Of a stretch of 6,200 nt of DNA, positions 1-5,823 are shown piece by piece (the stretch's first letter is position 1; each line of letters starts with the position of its first letter). Below the pieces are notes generated by a model. The model saw only the letters and a program-made list of their open reading frames with translations. It was not told where the DNA came from and made no database searches. A program made the position numbers and the translations under genes. Source of the stretch: Planctomycetaceae bacterium (GTDB taxonomy: Bacteria; Planctomycetota; Planctomycetia; Pirellulales; Thermoguttaceae); contig JAITKS010000039.1 in NCBI GenBank assembly GCA_031278315.1, positions 1 to 6,200 of the forward strand, written 5' to 3'.

Positions 1-139
1 TATAATGCAAGTCCGATTTCGGCAAGACGATATTGCGTGTGCGGTCTTGCCGAACTTGCTCCGGTGTCGGTATGTCCTGTGCTGCTGCGGCAATTGTTAT
101 CATACCGAATAACATAATATTTACTAAAATTTTTTTCAT
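1..139 (-). CDS. Exported protein of unknown function, N-terminal fragment (runs off the left edge)
   Basis: An ATG at 139-137 opens a frame that stays open for 46 codons to the window edge. The first 20 residues look like a Sec signal peptide: MKK, then a hydrophobic stretch (ILVNIMLFGMITIA), then AAA just before QD, which gives a plausible signal peptidase I site after residue 20. The visible mature part begins QDIPTPEQVRQDRTRNIV and is polar. An AGGA ribosome-binding sequence (complement of 147-150) lies 7 nt before the ATG, which supports this start. The gene is separated from hisS by the intrinsic terminator at 203-236, so it probably has its own promoter in 140-200. Too little is visible to name a family. 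The reading frame and export signal are seen in the sequence; the function is unknown. Confidence 0.72.
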   Translation of the reverse strand, partial: MKKILVNIMLFGMITIAAAAQDIPTPEQVRQDRTRNIVLPKSDLHY

Positions 140-155
140 TGTTATATCCTTTCTT

Positions 156-173
156 GTAATCTATCAGTGGAAT
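156..173 (-). promoter_or_regulatory. Shared ATTCCRCTGATAKATTAC motif, copy A
   Basis: On the minus strand this reads ATTCCACTGATAGATTAC. It ends 16 nt before the ATG of the exported-protein fragment and just before its ribosome-binding site. It is 16/18 identical to the copy upstream of the histidine kinase. Its place between the hisS terminator and a start codon fits a promoter or leader element, but the -10 resemblance is modest. Confidence 0.3.
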
Positions 174-202
174 TTTTTGGTTTTTTGAGTATTTTGTATT
201 TC

Positions 203-236
203 AAAAAAATAAGGTTAGTTTGAAAATTCATAACCT
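203..236 (-). terminator. Rho-independent terminator downstream of hisS
   Basis: Read on the minus strand, AGGTTA (complement of 231-236) pairs with TAACCT (complement of 212-217). The loop contains a further TGAA/TTCA pairing, and an uninterrupted run of seven T follows at 209-203. The hairpin lies about 80 nt after the hisS stop and before the next minus-strand start at 139. The T-run is on one side only, so it should act on minus-strand transcripts, ending the kinase-hisS unit. Confidence 0.6.
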
Positions 237-314
237 CAAAAAAGATGAAAAACAAATATTCAACTACTAATATATTACAAAATTATTTGAAATTTTTTAA
301 AGTTGTTTAGAGTT

Positions 315-1646
315 TCACGATAATAATTCCTTGATTTTTTTTGCTGTAGATTCTTGAGAAACCTCTATCGATTCGCCGGTTTGCAGATTTTTTATTTGAC
401 ACGTTCCCTTCTGAAATTCATCTTCGCCCACAATAACCGCTAACTTAAATCCGCGTTTGTCTGCATACTTTAATTGATGACCGATTTTTTTTGATTCAGG
501 ATAAAATTCAATATTTACTCCGTCAGATTTTAATTCAGACAAGAAACGTAAATAATCTTCCAACCTTAAATTGACAAAAAACGGCATAAATACATCAACC
601 GTAGCTGAAACTTTTTCTATCATTCCAAGTTCTTCCATCGCTGAAATCAATCTGTCCAGTCCAAGCGAACCGCCAACTCCGGGTAACTCTTGTTTCGTAT
701 AAACTGACGCAAGATCATCATAACGTCCGCCGCTGCAGACACTGCCGATTTTCGGCAACTCATCAAGAAATGTTTCATAAATCATGCCGGTATAATAGTC
801 AAGTCCTCTTGCAATCGATACATCAACAACAATCCGCCCCGCAGGAACTCCCGCTGCAACAACAGCTTTAATAAATTGACTCAACTCATCAACCCCAGAC
901 TCGCCAATCAAATTACCAGATAATATTTTTTGTAACGATAAAAGAATATCATCATTCGTCCCTTGCAGCATTACTAATTCAAGAACCTGTTCCGCCTGTT
1001 CCGAATTTACTTCCGCAACTGACACCATTTCGTTTATCACTGCCTGCTTGCCAATTTTGTTGAGTTTGTCTAACGCCCGCAATAACGATGTCGATTTGTC
1101 CAGAATATTATTTTTGTCAAGAAGTCCCGTTAAAATTTTGCGGTTGTTTACACGAATTTTAAAACGGTCAAAACTACTATTCGATTTCAAATCTATACTC
1201 TCAAGCAAAGTATTTATGATGAGCGCAACTTCTATGTCAGATACAATTGATTTCGTCCCGATAATATCAAAATCACATTGCATAAATTCTCTATAACGTC
1301 CCGCTTGCGTGTTCTCGCCTCGCCATACCTTGCCGATATGATAACGCTTAAACGGAAACGTTAATTCAGAAAAATGCTGCGAAACATAACGCGCAAGAGG
1401 CACCGTTAAATCAAAACGAAGTCCAACTTGCCTGCCTCCATGATCCTCAAATTTATAAAGCTGACGATCCGTTTCCTCACTGCCCTTGCCTTGCAATATC
1501 TCAAGATACTCAAGCGACGGCGTGTCTATCGGACAAAAACCATAAGAACGAAAAATTTTTGACGCACGCTCTATCAACTTCTCACGCGGCAACATTATTT
1601 CAGGTAAGAAATCCCGAAAACCTTTAAGTGTTCTTGGTATAATCAT
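315..1646 (-). CDS. hisS: Histidyl-tRNA synthetase (class II)
   Basis: This enzyme charges tRNA-His with histidine using ATP, in the cytoplasm. From the ATG at 1646 the protein has 443 residues, a normal length for bacterial HisS. Visible class II landmarks are the LRFDLTVPLAR segment around residues 76-86, motif 2 with KVWRGENTQAGRYREF at about 106-121, the histidine-specific RGLDYYTG at 290-297, GGRYDD at 316-321, and motif 3 GGSLGLDRL around 335-343. An anticodon-binding domain fills roughly 360-443. The frame is open upstream to another ATG at 1733, which would add 29 residues rich in F, Y and L. I chose 1646 because HisS proteins normally begin right before PRTLKGFRDFLP. Neither start has a clear Shine-Dalgarno sequence. 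The gene follows the histidine kinase with a 92-nt gap and no visible terminator, so the two are probably co-transcribed. The stop is TGA. Function is very secure; the start is moderately so. Confidence 0.96.
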   Translation of the reverse strand: MIIPRTLKGFRDFLPEIMLPREKLIERASKIFRSYGFCPIDTPSLEYLEILQGKGSEETDRQLYKFEDHGGRQVGLRFDLTVPLARYVSQHFSELTFPFKRYHIGKVWRGENTQAGRYREFMQCDFDIIGTKSIVSDIEVALIINTLLESIDLKSNSSFDRFKIRVNNRKILTGLLDKNNILDKSTSLLRALDKLNKIGKQAVINEMVSVAEVNSEQAEQVLELVMLQGTNDDILLSLQKILSGNLIGESGVDELSQFIKAVVAAGVPAGRIVVDVSIARGLDYYTGMIYETFLDELPKIGSVCSGGRYDDLASVYTKQELPGVGGSLGLDRLISAMEELGMIEKVSATVDVFMPFFVNLRLEDYLRFLSELKSDGVNIEFYPESKKIGHQLKYADKRGFKLAVIVGEDEFQKGTCQIKNLQTGESIEVSQESTAKKIKELLS

Positions 1647-1738
1647 AAAATAAAAAAATAAATAATAATTCAGCAGAATAAAATTCGACTCACATAATTC
1701 AGAAATTTTGACCTTTCCAAACATTGATTTCATCGTTT

Positions 1739-2434
1739 TTACTTTTCAGCTAATCTTGGCAAACTTGGAATCATAATAGTAAACTTCGTTCCGAAATTCG
1801 GCTCGCTTTGCACCGATATAGTTCCGCCATGAGCCTTGATAATTTTTTGAGTCGTTGCCAATCCTAATCCGCTTCCGTTTTTTTTCGTTGAATAAAATGC
1901 GCTGTATAAATTGGCGAGTGTTTTTTCATCCATTCCTAAACCTGTATCAATTAAATCAATAACGATTTCATTTCCTGCCGAGCGCGTACTTATCATAAGT
2001 TGACCCCCATTAGGCATCGCTTGTAACGCATTCAACAATAAATTTATCATAGCCTGATGAAATAACCCCCGATCAAGTAACACCGACGGTAAATCACTCG
2101 CAAGATATGCAATTACTTCTATTCCGGATTCCTCTGTTTTTAAGCGGAAAAATTCGAGTATATCCCTAATTTCGCTGTTTACGTTACCGGGTAAAAGTTC
2201 GGGATTGTCTGCTTTCGTAAATCTCAAAAAATCATCAAGCAGCGATTCCAAGCGGCGGCATTCACTCTGCACTACTTTAATACGCTGCTGCGCCCGCCGA
2301 GATTGAGGTGAGTCAACTTGCTCAAGATCCTCCGACAACAATTCAATATTCAATCGTATCGTCGATAAAGGATTTTTTATCTCGTGTGCAAGACCTCCAG
2401 CTAATCTGGTTATTTCAGTATATCGTTCATCCAT
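1739..2434 (-). CDS. Short cytoplasmic sensor-less histidine kinase (HisKA + HATPase_c)
   Basis: The 231-residue protein is just the catalytic core of a two-component kinase. The H-box LAGGLAHEIKNPLSTI carries the phospho-acceptor His17. The N-box is INLLLNALQAM, with Asn131 and Asn135. The G1 box is DTGLGMD (163-169), the F-box region LYSAFYSTKK (176-185), and the G2 box GSGLGLA (187-193), followed by KAHGG. This places it near the NtrB/AtoS/ZraS type of kinases. No membrane segment, PAS or GAF domain precedes the H-box. This is not a start-calling error: an in-frame TGA at 2449-2447 lies four codons upstream of the ATG, with no other start between. The protein is therefore cytoplasmic and must receive its signal from a partner or through an unrecognised input. 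No response regulator is encoded in the window. It stops 92 nt before the preferred hisS start, and the promoter candidate at 2529-2557 would serve both genes. Confidence 0.92.
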   Translation of the reverse strand: MDERYTEITRLAGGLAHEIKNPLSTIRLNIELLSEDLEQVDSPQSRRAQQRIKVVQSECRRLESLLDDFLRFTKADNPELLPGNVNSEIRDILEFFRLKTEESGIEVIAYLASDLPSVLLDRGLFHQAMINLLLNALQAMPNGGQLMISTRSAGNEIVIDLIDTGLGMDEKTLANLYSAFYSTKKNGSGLGLATTQKIIKAHGGTISVQSEPNFGTKFTIMIPSLPRLAEK

Positions 2435-2528
2435 ACTCTCATTATTTCAGATCACAATTACTTAAATCTATCTACTCTTTATGCGGTTATATTCTTCGCA
2501 CGTGAAATTTCGTTTTTTTGTTACGATA

Positions 2529-2557
2529 AATAAATTGACTACTTTTCTTGATGTCAA
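2529..2557 (-). promoter_or_regulatory. Candidate sigma70 promoter for the kinase-hisS unit
   Basis: On the minus strand a perfect TTGACA (complement of 2552-2557) is followed after 17 nt by TTTATT (complement of 2529-2534), a 4/6 match to the -10 consensus. This would start transcription near 2521, leaving a leader of roughly 87 nt before the kinase ATG. ATTGAC (2534-2539) and GTCAAT (2553-2558) form an inverted repeat across the spacer, which could be an operator. Inferred from sequence only. Confidence 0.42.
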
Positions 2558-2620
2558 TGTTGATAAACATACAAGCCGAATCATGTTTGTTACAATTTGA
2601 AAAAAAATTTTACATCTTTT

Positions 2621-2638
2621 GTAATATATCAGCGGAAT
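2621..2638 (-). promoter_or_regulatory. Shared ATTCCRCTGATAKATTAC motif, copy B
   Basis: Read on the minus strand, this 18-mer matches the copy at 156-173 in 16 of 18 positions, and a shorter variant occurs on the plus strand at 6077-6093. It contains TATATT preceded by TGA, reminiscent of an extended -10 element, but no good -35 is present at the expected distance. It abuts the left end of the inverted-repeat element. Either a promoter-type signal or part of the repeat family's flank. Confidence 0.3.
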
Positions 2639-2712
2639 ATACTATTCATACTTGAAAATTCAGTATTTGTTTCGGTATTTGTTTTAATACCAAATCCGCC
2701 CTGAAAGGACAA
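2637..2712 (+). repeat. Dispersed repeat copy R1 (diverged)
   Basis: This is a diverged forward copy of the repeat best seen at 6088-6150. It carries an internal 12-nt near-duplication (TTCAGTATTTGT at 2659-2670, TTCGGTATTTGT at 2671-2682) that the other copies lack. It also has a perfect 6-bp hairpin GGTATT/AATACC at 2674-2691. It ends in GCCCTGAAAGGAC, an imperfect version of the family's terminal hairpin. Confidence 0.6.
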
Positions 2713-2919
2713 TCGGATATTGGAGCAATAAGGTTAATTGTCTGAACTATGATTTTTGTGATTTGTATGATTGAAATGATTTTTTAAAAACACGAAAATC
2801 ATATACAATTCCTTTTCGTGCTTTTCGTGCTTTTCGTGTGTTTCGTGTGTTTCGTGTTTAAAAAATAAATGCGAACTAATCACTAATATTGAGACAATAT
2901 CCGATCGTCCTTTCAGGGC
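2698..2919. repeat. Inner 25-nt inverted repeat pair
   Basis: Positions 2698-2722 and the complement of 2895-2919 agree in 24 of 25 bases (GCCCTGAAAGGAC, A or G, then ATCGGATATTG). They enclose 172 nt. Transcribed from either strand, the arms could pair into a long stem. A second, nested pairing is possible between 2780-2798 (TTTTTT-rich then AACACGAAA) and 2850-2866 (TTTCGTGTTT then AAAAAA). Confidence 0.65.
2812..2856. repeat. Five-unit 9-nt tandem repeat
   Basis: There are three exact CTTTTCGTG units (2812-2838) followed by two exact TGTTTCGTG units (2839-2856), all 9 nt long with no gaps. The array is flanked by A/T-rich sequence and lies inside the inverted-repeat element. It is not in a reading frame. 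It resembles the degenerate CACGAAA-type runs found in intergenic DNA of several bacterial groups, and is probably a replication-slippage product. Confidence 0.85.
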
Positions 2920-2927
2920 TTCGGTTT

Positions 2928-2961
2928 GGCGGGGACTTTTACCCGCCCCGCTGAGGCGGGT
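2928..2961. repeat. GC-rich alternative hairpins
   Basis: ACCCGCC (2941-2947) pairs perfectly with GGCGGGT (2955-2961) around a 7-nt loop. The same ACCCGCCCC block could instead pair with GGCGGGG at 2928-2934. The two stems are mutually exclusive. It is by far the most GC-rich spot in this intergenic region. No T-run follows on either strand, so it is not a canonical terminator, though it could protect the 3' end of the mRNA of the upstream minus-strand gene. Confidence 0.6.
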
Positions 2962-2980
2962 GATTCAGTAAAAAATCCTG

Positions 2981-3043
2981 TTGCCTTTTCAGGGCGATTT
3001 TAGTTTAAAACGAATACCGAAATTTAAAGTGTGAAAAGTATAT
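2981..3043 (-). repeat. Dispersed repeat copy R2
   Basis: The reverse complement matches 6088-6150 over 63 nt with two mismatches and no gaps. It begins about 10 nt after the TAA of the secreted protein gene, so it will be transcribed into that gene's 3' untranslated region. The distal end is GCCCTGAAAAGGC, another single-base variant of the family hairpin, followed on the minus strand by CAACAGGATTTTTT, which might serve as a weak terminator. Confidence 0.85.
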
Positions 3044-3052
3044 TACCTTATT

Positions 3053-5389
3053 TTATTTTTCATTTTCTTTTTCATCTTTATTTTCTTTAGGTTGATCTTT
3101 AGGTTGATCTTTTTTTCCATTAACGTTTGCTTTTTTTAGTAAGAAACCTTCAAAGAAAAAACCATTTTCAACACTTTCTCCGTAAAGAGCCGCTGGTCCG
3201 AAAGCGTGACGTACTTTTTCAAATTCTGGTAATTTGTTCCAGTTAAATTCTTGTTCTCTTACGGTTCCGTTTTCGTTATCTGGTACTAATATTGCATTTA
3301 TTAATTTTCCTAGAATTGCTTTTGATTGCGGCATTTTACCTTGCCGAATCATTTCGTAAGTCGGCTCAAGCGATTCATCTGACTTGGAAAAGAATTGTGC
3401 GAAATGAGGTCTTTTGTCCAGATTTAACGTTTTAAGTACTTCATTTGTTGCTTTATAATCTACATGTTCAATAATTGAATCACTATTATTATCACTATTA
3501 TTTATTTCCAATCTATCGATTATTGTTTTCAAATATTCGACATTTGTACTGGCGAGAAGATATTTCGGTGTTACCGTAATTCCTCCTTCTGGAAAAATTG
3601 GCGGAGTATCATCGTTTGAATTATTCTGTTCGTTGGTTACATCGGTTTCACTTCCTAAAGCGGGTATTCCGTCAACTGTAGGCAGTTTTATTTCCTGTAC
3701 AGGAGCGCGATGCCAGATGACATAACCTTTATGTTCAGTTTTTGTCATATCTGAGTCATTGTTGAAAATTTTGTCAACAGCTTTTTTTATTTTCTCTGCC
3801 GGATCGAGTTCGCCTTCTTTTTTATTTTTTTCGGGTTCTTTTAATTCTATAGCGATTACAATACTTTCACTGTCTGGTGAAATAGGCTTGCTGTAATTCG
3901 ACATTGTAAAAGCTCTTCCTCCGAGATTAACAATAAATTCTTCTCTAACATCTACTTGCGGACCTCTTGGGTCTTCACGCAGACCGGTAATAATATCATT
4001 AAATACACCGCCTGCTTCTCCTTGTGCAACGAGTTCATCAAACAACGTTCCGACATTATCAAATATTGTCAACGGCTCGACCAGCAGAACTGAACATCTT
4101 GCAACATCTACTGAAATCCATTTAGGCGGCGTAAAGTTTGTACCATTCGGCAAGTTAAACATTTTCATTGCCAATCTATACGGCTTGTTCGCATGAACAA
4201 ACACGCGATATGCGACTTCACGGTCTTTCGTCTTTATACTTACCGTCCCGCCGACACCGCCAATTGCATCAAAGCCTTGCTCTTTCAGCGACGTAAATAT
4301 AGATTTCTTATTTTTACGTTTTTCGGAATCTGTTCGGCGTAACAAGATTCGCATCGATTCGCCGTAATTCAACGGTTCGATATACCAATGAATCAACGGC
4401 AATGAATCTGCGGGTTGGTCATTTGAAAGGCATCTATTCAATACTTCTTGATACTCTTTTACATCGGATAAAGAATTTTTTACTTCATGTCCTTCTGAAA
4501 TTCTGTCTGCGAAAAGACGAATCAGATGTAGTTGATTTGAAATCACCAAGTAATCATCTTTCAAGAGATAATAAGCTTTTCGTTGGTCTGATTTGTCGTC
4601 GTCATTATTTTTTTTGTCTTCTTTTGGTTTTGCGGATTCTTTTATATTTCTTGGTCGAGAGGCCGGCTGCGGGCGCGGTGTTGGTTGACGGTTCGACGGA
4701 GTGCGTCTTGATGTATTTATGTTTCCGCTTGATGTATTTGTATTTTCAACATTATCTTTTTCTTTATCTTTCTCATCTTTTTTGTTTGGATTGAGTGTGC
4801 TGTCAGGAAAGGTGAAAACGATAATTTCGTCATCTTTGTATTTTTCTGTAGTTTTTTTCACGCCGATTTTTAGAAATTTTTTCGTTAATCTTTCGATATA
4901 ATCAGCGGCTTGTTTACGTCTATCTGCGGTATCCATTGTGAAAACGTAACCCGGAGTTGTTTCGGGAATAGCAACCATTCCAAAAGCGACTTCGCCGCTT
5001 GGCAATTGTTCTATACCGTCCAAGTTTAATCCGAATCGGTTCTCCATTCTTTTTTCGAGTTGAATTTTGAAATCTTCTTGAAAAGGTTTCATTATTGGGT
5101 CATTCATTAGTAACCCGATTTGTGTTTTTTTCCATTGTTCTGCGAGCAATTTTAAATCCTGAATTGCAACGAATCCTTTGACTGATTCAGGAAATAATTT
5201 ATCAGCTGGAACAGGAGTGTTATCTGTTTCTTCGGGAATTGCGTTAACAGGTTTGACCTGTGCAATTGATTGCGGAATAGAATGTTCTCCGCAAAATCCT
5301 AAGAATATCAACAACACACAAAAAAACGACAAAGGAAAAACCGATTTTTTATAACCGGTTACTTTAATTTCTTTTAAGTTTACAGACAC
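3053..5389 (-). CDS. Large secreted protein of a planctomycete conserved family (DUF3352-like), function unknown
   Basis: The 778-residue protein starts at GTG (5389-5387), with GGAG (complement of 5397-5400) placed 7 nt upstream, which supports this start. A basic N-terminus is followed by a hydrophobic segment at about 17-34 and a likely signal peptidase I site after SIA at residue 43. The cysteine at 33 lacks a lipobox. Residues 60-200 form a first domain with conserved-looking stretches (LFPESVKGFVAIQDLKLLAEQW, then GLLMNDPIMKPFQEDF). Residues 200-270 are a charged, Asn/Pro/Arg/Lys-rich linker. A second domain includes WISVDVARCSVLLVEPLTI at about 424-442 and DPRGPQVDVREEFIVNLGGR at 473-492. 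The C-terminus is a Lys/Glu/Asp tail with KDQP twice. From memory this layout matches large exported planctomycete proteins of unknown role, related to DUF3352; that link is a recollection, not a search result. No catalytic motif is recognised. The product should be exported, perhaps membrane-anchored if the signal is not cleaved. Confidence 0.85.
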   Translation of the reverse strand: MSVNLKEIKVTGYKKSVFPLSFFCVLLIFLGFCGEHSIPQSIAQVKPVNAIPEETDNTPVPADKLFPESVKGFVAIQDLKLLAEQWKKTQIGLLMNDPIMKPFQEDFKIQLEKRMENRFGLNLDGIEQLPSGEVAFGMVAIPETTPGYVFTMDTADRRKQAADYIERLTKKFLKIGVKKTTEKYKDDEIIVFTFPDSTLNPNKKDEKDKEKDNVENTNTSSGNINTSRRTPSNRQPTPRPQPASRPRNIKESAKPKEDKKNNDDDKSDQRKAYYLLKDDYLVISNQLHLIRLFADRISEGHEVKNSLSDVKEYQEVLNRCLSNDQPADSLPLIHWYIEPLNYGESMRILLRRTDSEKRKNKKSIFTSLKEQGFDAIGGVGGTVSIKTKDREVAYRVFVHANKPYRLAMKMFNLPNGTNFTPPKWISVDVARCSVLLVEPLTIFDNVGTLFDELVAQGEAGGVFNDIITGLREDPRGPQVDVREEFIVNLGGRAFTMSNYSKPISPDSESIVIAIELKEPEKNKKEGELDPAEKIKKAVDKIFNNDSDMTKTEHKGYVIWHRAPVQEIKLPTVDGIPALGSETDVTNEQNNSNDDTPPIFPEGGITVTPKYLLASTNVEYLKTIIDRLEINNSDNNSDSIIEHVDYKATNEVLKTLNLDKRPHFAQFFSKSDESLEPTYEMIRQGKMPQSKAILGKLINAILVPDNENGTVREQEFNWNKLPEFEKVRHAFGPAALYGESVENGFFFEGFLLKKANVNGKKDQPKDQPKENKDEKENEK
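3089..3112. repeat. Exact 12-nt tandem duplication inside the secreted protein gene
   Basis: AGGTTGATCTTT occurs twice without a gap and encodes the doubled KDQP in the C-terminal tail (residues about 760-768). Being a multiple of three, it keeps the frame. Confidence 0.9.
3479..3502. repeat. Second exact 12-nt tandem duplication inside the secreted protein gene
   Basis: ATCACTATTATT is repeated exactly twice, encoding NNSDNNSD (residues 630-637) in a polar, probably exposed loop. The frame is preserved. Confidence 0.9.
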
Positions 5390-5396
5390 TTGTTAT

Positions 5397-5400
5397 CTCC
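5397..5400 (-). promoter_or_regulatory. Ribosome-binding site that fixes the GTG start
   Basis: GGAG on the minus strand lies 7 nt before the GTG at 5389. It is one of only two convincing Shine-Dalgarno sequences in the window and decides the non-ATG start of the secreted protein gene. Confidence 0.7.
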
Positions 5401-5432
5401 GATTTTTTAACTTCTCGTGCTTACTAAATTCG

Positions 5433-5475
5433 ACAATTTTAACCTGATATGCAAAACGAACAGGTATTAAATTGT
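5433..5475 (-). promoter_or_regulatory. Inverted repeat upstream of the secreted protein gene (operator or leader hairpin)
   Basis: ACAATTT-TAA-CCTG (5433-5446) and the complement of 5461-5475 (ACAATTT-AATA-CCTG) form a 14/15-nt imperfect inverted repeat. The outer 7 and inner 4-5 bases pair exactly around a 14-nt loop. It lies 44-86 nt upstream of the GTG start. It could be an operator for a dimeric regulator or a hairpin in the 5' leader. No good -35/-10 pair was found next to it, so the role is inferred. Confidence 0.4.
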
Positions 5476-5484
5476 TCTCACTTT

Positions 5485-5509
5485 AATTTTCGGTTTGAGC
5501 TGCCTGCTT
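5485..5509 (+). repeat. 25-nt dispersed repeat, first copy
   Basis: The block AATTTTCGGTTTGA, three variable bases, GCCTGCTT recurs at 5824-5848 with the same spacing; the two agree in 22 of 25 positions. The first copy also extends left to CACTTTAATTTTCGGT (5479-5494), which is 15/16 identical to part of R3 (6100-6115). This suggests a link to the R1-R3 family. Confidence 0.65.
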
Positions 5510-5532
5510 ATTTAGCTGGAAGCAGGTTTTTC
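5503..5532 (+). terminator. Terminator-like hairpin on the plus strand
   Basis: CCTGCTT (5503-5509) pairs perfectly with AAGCAGG (5520-5526) around a 10-nt loop and is followed at once by TTTTTCT. The shape is that of a rho-independent terminator for rightward transcription. No plus-strand gene lies upstream, so it may end a small RNA or antisense transcript, or be a remnant of a repeat. Confidence 0.4.
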
Positions 5533-5823
5533 TGAATACGTATTTACGCCGCCGAAATTCATAGTGTAATGCGTATATTAATCATTATCGTCGAAATTCG
5601 CAGCACAATCCATATTATTGAATTGACTGACAAAATATTCTTGTTACTCGTATTATTAAGTTTCTTTTAAGGTGAATTGGTACATTCTTAACTTTAATTG
5701 AAAACCATAAATTCGGTAATTTTTCAGTCATTTGTCATATTGTCAAAAAATGTGAATTTAAGCAAAATAAAATTTTACTTACTACATTATATTGTGCGAA
5801 ATGTTTTGAATTAATCTTATTTG

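Larger units (their letters stand above)
2636..3044. mobile_element. MITE/REPIN-like composite inverted-repeat element (non-coding)
   Basis: The 409-bp stretch begins with AATATAC and ends with its complement GTATATT. Both ends belong to one repeat: the left arm R1 (2637-2712, forward) and the right arm R2 (2981-3043, reversed) share the order ATATAC, TTCA-ACTT, TTTCGGTATT-GTTTTAA, CGCCCTGAAAGG. An inner, better conserved pair, 2698-2722 and 2895-2919, is complementary in 24 of 25 positions. The space between holds a 9-nt tandem array and AT-rich sequence, and GC-rich hairpins lie between the inner and outer right arms. No open reading frame of note is present, so it could only move with help from elsewhere. 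No clear target-site duplication is seen. The palindromic design is directly visible; mobility is inferred. It sits between the stop of the secreted protein gene and the kinase promoter. Confidence 0.5.

Noticed and set aside
1048..1296. Plus-strand open frame of 82 codons
   Set aside because: It lies wholly antisense to hisS, whose frame shows conserved enzyme motifs; the antisense translation has no recognisable domain and no ribosome-binding site.
1647..1733. Histidine leader peptide for attenuation of hisS
   Set aside because: The in-frame extension contains no histidine codons, and no terminator/antiterminator pair is evident there.
2308..2505. Plus-strand open frame of 65 codons
   Set aside because: Mostly antisense to the conserved N-terminal part of the histidine kinase, and it crosses the kinase start; no family features.
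2514..2529. 16-nt match in inverted orientation with 6025-6040 (TTTTTTGTTACGATAA)
   Set aside because: Low-complexity and AT-rich; a match of this length is not surprising by chance in a 6.2-kb AT-rich window.
2590..2624. TTACAA/TTGTAA inverted repeat
   Set aside because: Only 6 bp of A/T-rich stem with a long loop; not distinguishable from background.
4402..4901. Two plus-strand open frames (4402-4794 and 4701-4901)
   Set aside because: Both are antisense to the secreted protein gene. Their Leu/Phe-rich look reflects the Lys/Glu/Asn-rich coding of the opposite strand, not a membrane protein.
5449..5535. 28-codon plus-strand ORF ending in the terminator-like hairpin
   Set aside because: No ribosome-binding site, no recognisable peptide, and the corresponding frame in the second repeat copy at 5824 is broken by a stop.
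5741..5746. Minus-strand TTGACA as a promoter for the secreted protein gene
   Set aside because: No acceptable -10 at normal spacing, and it is about 350 nt from the start codon.
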